From Multifurca ochricompacta (lineage: Eukaryota > Basidiomycota > Agaricomycetes > Russulales > Russulaceae): a DNA stretch of 43,772 nucleotides. A model generated the notes under the pieces. The model was not told the DNA's origin and made no database searches. It was given only the letters and a program-made list of their open reading frames with translations. Positions 37,800-43,772 of the stretch are shown here, piece by piece (the stretch's first letter is position 1; each line of letters starts with the position of its first letter). The stretch spans positions 1 through 43,772 of the forward strand of contig WTXG01000284.1 in NCBI GenBank assembly GCA_022496185.1. Direction: 5' to 3'. A program made the translations under genes and the position numbers.

Positions 37800-38359
37800 T
37801 ATACCTCCATCCTATTATTAGGAAGTTGCTTCCATTTGAGGAGTCGCCCGTTCCGTGACGTAAAGTACTGCGAACTGTGCAGGCTGGTCAGAGAATAATT
37901 CGTTGTTTCCTGGACGGGACTCGAATTCGAGCTTACGCGCTGGAGCGTTTGCGACGCAAGGTGGTTGCCATGGGTTGGGAAGGTGCGTTCCCATAAATGA
38001 GGTAGCCTGGTGCGCCCGCAGGGCCAAAGTAAAAGAAGGCTGCTCCGGGACCCATGACGCCTTGGTGCTTCTGCGTCCAAGGTGCTTCACGCCGAAGTTG
38101 AACGAGTGTGTTCGGCATACCATCCACCTGACCATATATGGCCAAGAGAAATTATATATTAATGGAGGAAATGGTAAGGCGATGGCACTGTACCTCTTGA
38201 CTGAGAAAAGAAGAAGGATTAGCATACCAGCGCAGATAAGTGGAGAAGATAGAGATAGACTTACATTGTAAATGCGCTGTGACCATCTAGATCCTCAAAC
38301 CGTGTGTGAAATGGATCCTCACCTTTCTGCAGTAATACATACAACTGCGAAGCTGCCAT
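37800..38359 (-). CDS. DUF6593-like small hypothetical protein, frame-broken
   Basis: ATG at 38359 opens MAASQLYVLLQKGEDPFHTR with FEDLDGHSAFT, followed by GTAAGT at about 38265. After an intron ending TGGTCAG near 38125 comes VDGMPNTLVQLRREAPW, QKHQGVMGPGAAFFYFGPAG and APGYLIYGNAPSQPM. A final segment in another frame, SSQYFTSRNGRLLKWKQLPN, ends at 37800. The pattern of a small beta-rich domain with a terminal K/R-W-K motif recalls the DUF6593 family, which is abundant in mushrooms and has no known function. The assignment is tentative. At least one base seems lost or gained at the first exon junction and again near 37945. The protein lacks a signal peptide or membrane segment. Confidence 0.5.
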
Positions 38360-39065
38360 GGGGGAAAGAGAAAAGGGGAGGAGAAACTGACTCTACACAT
38401 CAAGGGAACGTCAGGAGTAATAAGGGGGAGTCGTGTACCGGATAATACAAGGAATGCCTAACTTGGCTTGCAGGTCATGCGTTACCAGTATCCCATCCCA
38501 GCTTTGTTATTTAACCGGCCTCGTGCTGAGAACAAAAGCACAAGTCCACAGCGGATTTAACTACCATCCCCATTGGTAAAGCCATAGTGGGCTCGGATGA
38601 AGGACGAACATGTTCAGACCCCGGAACAAATTGCGGATAGATAGTAGTAGGTGGACCAGATGACAGAGTCCAAGACAGCTAGTTCAGGCTAACACAACAA
38701 AATGAACGGACATCTACTACGAGATGGTTCCCCTTGCCCTTGCTAAGATCTGGGAGATGGCAGTACGGTAGTACAGGAGGAGTTGGTGGATAAAGGAAAG
38801 TGTTAGTGCTGTATCGAAACGATACACCATTGGGAATCAAAAGACGTATAATTTTAAGGTTCTCCGAGACATGGGCGACGCCACACCAAGTAGAAAATTA
38901 GACTAAACGACATTTGGTTGCGGCGCTTGAGAGTTCGCGGATGGGGAGTGACGTAGAGCAACCAGATCGAATTGAGGCTTGGGCGTTAATACACAGAATG
39001 TGAAAGACGAACAAGTGCGCAAACGATAGCCACTGAAATCGCCCCAAAAATTCGCATACAGGTGA
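38360..39065. other. Intergenic, nothing recognised
   Basis: Between the DUF6593-like gene start and the EMC6 stop. It should contain the promoter of the former and the 3' UTR of the latter. No further gene is supportable. Confidence 0.45.
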
Positions 39066-39516
39066 CTAGTCGTATACTGGAAGAGGAAGAAAGGGTAAAC
39101 GCGCGTAGAGACAAACAGAGTTTGGACACACCATGAACGATACCTATTTGATGCTCGTCTTTCAGCTTTCCAAATCCACTGGTAGGGTGATAGAAAAGAC
39201 GAACCGTAGAATAATGTCCACACGAGGATGAAAGAGAAAGTGTTCTCTTGTCCTGGCTCAGGACTTCCAGGAAACCACCATGAACATATTTTTTTGGACT
39301 GGCTTTGACGTTGAAGAAGTGGAGCAACACGGAAGTAAAAAGGGTGGCGAAGATGAACAGGATGAAGCCAAGCCAATTCTCGAGGCCGAGGATGCCAGCG
39401 ACAGCGCCTGTGAAGCACGAAGAGATGAACTTGACGTTGTATATAGAATTGGTATTGAAGAGGACATGAGGACCGAAAAGTTGTTGCTGCTGTTCGTCTG
39501 GGGAGAGAGATGACAT
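39066..39516 (-). CDS. EMC6: ER membrane protein complex subunit 6
   Basis: EMC6 is a small two- or three-helix subunit of the ER membrane insertase that helps place tail-anchored and multi-pass proteins. Start at 39516 (MSSLSPDEQQQQ). Exon 1 encodes NTNSIYNVKFISSCFTGAVA and GILGLENWLGFILFIFATLF (first membrane segments), LLHFFNVKASPKKYVHGG, then, in a shifted frame, PGQENTFSFILVWTLFYG, the conserved last membrane segment. Exon 1 ends at 39205. A 12-nt micro-exon (39132-39143) and a final 11-nt exon (39066-39076) complete GIVHVYD and the stop, exactly the conserved EMC6 C-terminus. The shift near 39252-39258 is explained by one missing C. Divergent to HOM2, with 179 bp between the starts. Confidence 0.9.
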
Positions 39517-39695
39517 TGTTTTCACCTCGTCCGTTCAAGTCGTCTCTGGTTTTATGGCCGCAGACGTCGAAGAGGAGTGAAGTTGAAGAGCCAAGTTAGC
39601 CCTCGTGCTGGTCAGTGACAAGGTCGGGGTCGGGTCGGGGGTGTATTGACTGAATGTTCTCACGGGCGATTCTTCGGGAATCGATTAACTTGACG
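39517..39695. promoter_or_regulatory. Shared divergent promoter EMC6 / HOM2
   Basis: The two start codons face away from each other across 179 bp, so both promoters must lie here or overlap the genes. I see no clear TATA box. Confidence 0.4.
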
Positions 39696-40880
39696 ATGTC
39701 CGACCCAGCAATCTCAGCAATCTCAAAAGGCTTGGGGGACAAAGAGTCAGGGTCGGTGTACTTGGTGCGACTGGCACCGTCGGGCAACGTTTCATCGTCC
39801 TCCTGAAAATCATCCATGGTTCCTTGTTCACGCTCTTGGCGCATCAGCGCGGTCGGCGGGAAAGAAATACGCTCTCGCCACAAACTGGAAGCAGACAACT
39901 CCCATACCCTCCAGTGTGCGCGAACTCATCATCAAAACCGTGCGAGCCAGAACACTTTCAAGACTGTGCCATAGTCTTTTCAGGTTTGGATGCGGACGTA
40001 GCGGGCGATATAGGCACGTACCGTATCGTGTTTTCTTCTTTTAAGGCCATATATATATATAATCACACACACACGCACACATTTACAGAGGCCGCCTTTC
40101 GCGCGGCCGAGCTCGCTTCTCTTCCTATCGCAGGGATCCCGATGTACCCTTGATCGTGCCCCTTGTGAACCCAACACATCTAAAGATCATCCCGCAACAG
40201 CGAGCGTCCCATTCACCTCCACTTAAGAAAGGCTTCGTCGCTAATGCTTCTACTACCGGCGTCGTGATACCTCTCGCAGCGCTAGAACGCGCCTTCGGCC
40301 CCATCGAATCTTGCATCATCACAACACTCCAGGCCATCTCGGGCGCAGGGTACCCCGGCGTGCCTCCCTTGACATCTTCGACAACGTTATTCGCAGGCGA
40401 AGAGGAAAAGTTGGAGTGGGAGACTCTCAAAATCCTCGGCGGGCTCAAAGATGTAGCAGAAGGAGCGAGTGGAGATACAGGAGTCCTCGCCTTTGACCTG
40501 CGCGCCGATTCCCCCATACGTATCTCCGCAAGCTGCACACGTGTGCCCGTAATCGAGGGCCACACCGAGACGGTTTTCGGTGCGCTTCACCAATCGTCCA
40601 GCGCCGAGCCCACAGCAAGTGCGCGACGCGCTTGCCGCATACACCACCGAAGTGTGTCCTTCGGCACCCCGCCATGCGATATGGGTGCACAGATCGCCCA
40701 CAGCCGCGCTTGGACCGTGCCTTTCAGCAAGGCGCAGGCGTATCTGTAGGTCGCGTGCGCCAGTGCCCAGTGCTGGACATCAAGTTTGTCGTGCTCTCCA
40801 ATAACGTCAACATTGGCGCCGCAACGAGCAGCATCATGAATGCGGAGATCGCCCTTACGAAAAATATGATTGTAATATAG
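39696..40880 (+). CDS. HOM2: Aspartate-semialdehyde dehydrogenase
   Basis: The enzyme reduces beta-aspartyl phosphate to aspartate semialdehyde with NADPH, on the way to threonine and methionine. Seen in order: the NADP fold [20 protein letters not shown] (about 39755-39815), [53 protein letters not shown], then an intron at 40014-40088 with a GC 5' splice site, [78 protein letters not shown], the active-site region [15 protein letters not shown], and in later frames [40 protein letters not shown] and the stop at 40880. Frame breaks sit near 39818, 39944, 40365, 40395, 40580 and 40690. The expected catalytic Cys before STTG (family NxNCSTTG) is missing. Start chosen at the first upstream ATG; uncertain. 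Confidence 0.88.
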
Positions 40881-41038
40881 ACCCCAGTAGTTGTTAGATT
40901 ACAGCGAGAATGTATGGATTTCTTTTTTTTTTCGATACCGCAGGCTTTACACAAAGACACCTTCGTTGCAAGTAAATGCGATGGTTTTATGCGCCCTACA
41001 GATACAGCAAGCTCTTCGCGTACAACATGCATTGTCTA
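40881..41038. other. Convergent gap HOM2 / eIF3f
   Basis: The two 3' ends lie 158 bp apart. A T-rich run at about 40920-40931 could serve as part of a 3' end signal. Confidence 0.4.
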
Positions 41039-42216
41039 CTAGGGCGCAGTCACAAGTGCTAACCGCGCGGATACCTCTGCCTGAGCGCGTACGAGGTTCG
41101 CCAAGTAGGACATCATTAATGTGTCCTATTCCGAAAATGGGGTCGCCAGTTCAGTTTCCCTATGCTAAAGTTTGAAATGACACGGCGCACCTGGAGGCTG
41201 CTTGTGCCTTTTCCTAGCTCCTCCGTCCCGGCCCCTAACGCGTCCATGAGGTAACGCCCGAGCGCAGCATCTGCCGGTTTTTCCGGCTGCTGTTCTTGAG
41301 CGTATGCAAGCACGCGATCGAGCATGTCAAGGACGTCTTTCAGTGTACTTTCAAGCTGCGCGAGCTCGCCACAGGCGATGTAGGCGCGTTTTCTAGAAGA
41401 TGTACTAGACCACGGAAAGAAGTTTTAACAGAACAGCCGACAGCTGCGAAGGAAAGAGTGGGGCCACTTCTCTCAGCGTCATTCACGCGAAGCGTGACGG
41501 GTATTGGGACAAAGACAGCATTTTCAGGTTTGGGGAAGACCCTACGGGCGAGCTATGCTATCTGAGGTGATGGACTAACGATGTAATACCAGAGGAGAAT
41601 ACCTGATGTATGCTTTGACGCCTGCCTCTTCGCCAGCTTCGGTACCTGTGTTGAGTGCGATATGGATCGCAGGATACGGGGCGGTCTCTTGGGAATAGAA
41701 ATTCTGAATCAAAGCCGAATACGTGTTCAAATTTGATCCCGTCGAGTACCTGTAAGGAAAAGAAGGAAAGCCGCAAGATCAGACGTCAATTCTCTCTTTC
41801 CAGATCCGGAGAAAAAGGAGGAAAGAGCGTACCAGCCGACGATCGACTCCTTCGGGTTGACACGCTGGGAGAGATCGAACATCGCGCGGTGATAGTCCAT
41901 GTCAACTGCGACCTGCTCACTTGTCTCTGAGTGCAGGACTGCGAATGCGCCGCGAACCGAGACGGCATCGTCACCCTCTCCGCGTGTACCTAGGAGCGTA
42001 CCAATAACGCGCTGTTGGAGTATCCGTGCGCCGGAGGTAGTGGTCAAGGATGGAAAAGAGTGCGGCCGGGTGAATGGTCACAGAGGGAGTCCGACTGATA
42101 CTCTGCGTCAAAACGATGCGAAAGATTCAGGAGTGAGATGGAAGGAAGTGTACTTACTATACGGGTCCAGAGGATAGATTCAAGCATACTCCAGATGATG
42201 GAGCTCCCAATGTCAT
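41039..42216 (-). CDS. Eukaryotic translation initiation factor 3 subunit F
   Basis: eIF3f is a non-catalytic MPN-domain subunit of the eIF3 complex on the 40S ribosome. Start at 42216: exon 1 (42216-42163) gives MTLGAPSSGVCLNLSSGP, and exon 2 begins at 42102 with TPSVTIHPAALFSILDHYLR. After a frame break near 42025 comes the MPN core QQRVIGTLLGTRGEG, GAFAVLHSETSEQVAVDMDY and RVNPKESIVGW. An intron at 41832-41750 joins YSTGSNLNTYSALIQNFYSQ and ETAPYPAIHIALNTGTEAGE (41749-41603). Another intron leads to VNDAERSGPTLSFAAV. The C-terminal half has LAQLESTLKDVLDMLDRVLA and DAALGRYLMDALGAG. A last intron joins DTLMMSYLANLVRAQAEVSA, with stop 41041-41039. As in other eIF3f proteins, no intact JAMM zinc site is seen. 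One G is missing after SSPVG near 41545. Confidence 0.92.
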
Positions 42217-42376
42217 TTTGCGATTCTAAACTGTGAGATTAGATGATTGTATCGAGCGCGAGAAATTAGAAATAAAAATAATAAAAATATAATATAATAT
42301 ATGCGAACGGCAAGTACCGGCCACGCCTTCCCACTGAACTATCAACTACCAACCAACCCAACCAAAACACACAACG
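42217..42376. promoter_or_regulatory. Shared divergent promoter eIF3f / TOM7
   Basis: 160 bp separate the two start codons. An AT-rich block AAATAATAAAAATATAATATAATATA at about 42274-42301 is the only candidate core promoter element. Confidence 0.4.
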
Positions 42377-42717
42377 ATGCCCTCTGAAGAAACGAAGGTG
42401 CGTCTGCAACATTGCTAGTGATTTTTTTAAATTCCACAAGCCCCTGAACGTTTTTACAGGAACGCGTCGTTCGTGCTATTGACTTTGGCCGCGTACGTAC
42501 ATCACTTGCTTCATCCCCCCCCCCCCCCCCCGCTTAATCCCTTGGTAGACGGTGCTCCATTATGGTTGGATTCCGTTCATCATATACGTCGGCTACACGC
42601 GAAGCAATCCCCAGCCGTCTCTGATCAAGTGCGTACTAGAACCTTTTTCTTATTCGTTTTGTCTGAGAAAGTCGGACTTGCGCGCTTGCCCCCAGGTTGA
42701 TTAGCCCGCTGGCATAA
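42377..42717 (+). CDS. TOM7: Mitochondrial outer-membrane translocase subunit Tom7
   Basis: A 49-residue protein built from four exons: 42377-42397, 42460-42492, 42549-42628 and 42696-42717. All introns start with GT and end with AG, and every junction keeps frame. Exon pieces read MPSEETK, ERVVRAIDFGR, TVLHYGWIPFIIYVGYTR followed by SNPQPSLI, and KLISPLA. The Trp-Ile-Pro-Phe membrane helix and the SNPxPSLIxLxSPLA end are the hallmarks of fungal Tom7, which modulates assembly of the TOM import pore. It is too short and too split to show as an open frame. The frame is intact. Intron 2 carries a run of 17 C (42515-42531). Confidence 0.93.
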
Positions 42718-43283
42718 TGTTCTTTGTCCCACGGCTCACTCCCGCACTTCTTGTACGCATGATGTAGATATTCTAAGCTCCTCTCTCCTCGAAAAAATAA
42801 TTTCATGCGACTACCGCTCTCTTTGGCAAAGGCTTCCTTTTACTTTATTTTGGTGAGTCAGTCGCACCTGGTCGGGCCAAGTGATTAGATACTTCTGTGG
42901 TGGTGTACACGCGTTCTTACGCATGCGACACCCGAGCTACCCGCTGGATAACAGCTGGGTGACGCTGTAGATCAACGAAGGCCAGATATGATTCCACCGT
43001 CTCTTTTGTCTTCATCTTCCTACACTAACTTGCCAATTCCGTCTGTGCTGCAGCTCCATTGTGTAGGCATTAAAATTAGTTTACATTTAAACATGCTATG
43101 CCACCATGCCGCACGGAAAAGAAAGGAAAGCAAAGACAAGAGGGTGAAAATGAGGGCACACATTACAAGTACACTCTACGGAGGTCACTTGCTACTGTGA
43201 TCCGTTTACAAATTGGACATACGCCTGTAGCATTGAGACAGAGTAACCAACACTCCGGCAACACGCGTGCCAGCAGCCTGTAC
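42718..43283. other. Intergenic, nothing recognised
   Basis: Between TOM7 and the gene at the right edge. Short open frames on the plus strand (about 42988-43200, 43098-43358) are unsupported. Confidence 0.4.
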
Positions 43284-43772
43284 TCACTGTCGGCTCGCTG
43301 TACGATTCAAGACAAATACGACACCCAATGCTGCACCTTCAGACGGGACGATCTGTAATTAACTTGAGATAAGCGGGTATTGGTGGCAGAATAAATTTTG
43401 GACCACCGTAAGCAATTGCACCTTACTCTCCAATGCAGAGATGAGCGCTTGTGGGTCTTTCCCGTGTCGTGCCGCTCGATTGCTAAATCTGCTCCACATC
43501 TCTGCGTCACGCCGACTTGACGTGTTGAGGCCAAATGGCTGCGAGTCCCTACTTCCCTCGGCAAGCACGTCCCTCGGTAAACTGGGCCGCTCCAAAGGCG
43601 CCCAAGTCATCGCTTCAACGTCGATCTCATCCTCGACATCCTCCACCGTTCGATCGCCAACTGCAAACCCAGCGCAGCGGCGCCGACCTCGCCCTCGCCC
43701 AGCCTGAGCCGTAATCCGTACGCCGTCAGGCGTCTCGCTCTCTTCCCAGAGTCATCATCGCCATTGCCATCG
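43284..43772 (-). CDS. Hypothetical protein, 3' part only (runs off the window)
   Basis: The minus strand is open from the right edge region. It has a basic RGRGRRR stretch, then AVGDRTVEDVEDEIDVEAMT, WAPLERPSLPRDVLAEGSRD, and NTSSRRDAEMWSRFSNRAAR with HGKDPQALISALE. A good 5' splice site (GAGA|GTAAGG, exon end 43424) and an ATTACAG acceptor join it to a last exon, 43352-43284 (IVPSEGAALGVVFVLNRTA), ending TGA. I do not recognise the family. Composition (acidic and basic patches) suggests a nuclear protein, but that is only a guess. The antisense frame at 43441-43707 is a Ser/Arg-rich shadow. Confidence 0.5.

Noticed and set aside
39596..39898. Minus-strand 100-residue open frame
   Set aside because: It lies antisense to the HOM2 N-terminus. 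The plus strand encodes the NADP-binding [14 protein letters not shown] and [14 protein letters not shown] motifs here, so the minus frame is a shadow.

Overview
This window comes from a filamentous basidiomycete, probably an Agaricomycete. The evidence is its many 45-75 nt GT-AG introns, the spermidine synthase-saccharopine reductase fusion gene known from basidiomycetes, and transposase families (Tnp2/CACTA, SWIM-type MULE, hAT, Ty3 chromovirus) typical of mushroom genomes. No prokaryotic, organellar, tRNA, rRNA or CRISPR signal was seen.

Layout. Bases 1 to about 27,720 are a transposon island. From left to right it holds: a hAT transposase remnant; a four-copy satellite-like tandem repeat; a decayed Tnp2 (CACTA) transposase on the minus strand, split by a 1001-bp hAT-like insertion with a perfect 8-bp target duplication; a decayed MULE transposase inside long inverted repeats; an unrecognised decayed spliced gene; an old Ty3/gypsy relic; and a much younger Ty3/gypsy chromovirus complex (16,121-26,958). 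That complex is made of an inverted LTR plus 3' pol fragment, abutting a full-length 8.3-kb element. The 3' end of a LINE (about 27,120-27,720) closes the island. The old part (1-16,120) is visibly CpG-poor and full of stops. The young complex is CpG-rich.

Bases 28,770-43,772 are a compact stretch of conserved nuclear genes: VAC14 (+), a tyrosine phosphatase (-), the SPE3-LYS9 fusion (+), a DUF6593-like small protein (-), EMC6 (-), aspartate-semialdehyde dehydrogenase HOM2 (+), eIF3f (-), TOM7 (+), and the 3' part of an unrecognised gene running off the right edge (-). EMC6/HOM2 and phosphatase/SPE3-LYS9 are divergent pairs with shared upstream regions. VAC14/phosphatase and HOM2/eIF3f are convergent pairs with short gaps. 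The genes serve unrelated housekeeping roles: phosphoinositide scaffold, polyamine and lysine synthesis, methionine/threonine precursor synthesis, ER membrane insertion, translation initiation and mitochondrial import. I see no pathway cluster.

Two cautions. First, VAC14, SPE3-LYS9, EMC6, HOM2, eIF3f and the phosphatase all show small reading-frame breaks, mostly one missing base in a short homopolymer run. This pattern suggests assembly indels more than real pseudogenes, so gene boundaries below are given as whole loci across these breaks. Second, HOM2 also lacks the codon for its expected catalytic cysteine, which needs a read-level check. The most interesting structural signals are in the young LTR element: an inverted pair of nearly identical LTRs beside a more diverged third LTR, a CRE-containing palindrome with a compensatory base-pair change, and an intron-like segment in the LTR bounded by a perfect 23-nt duplication.
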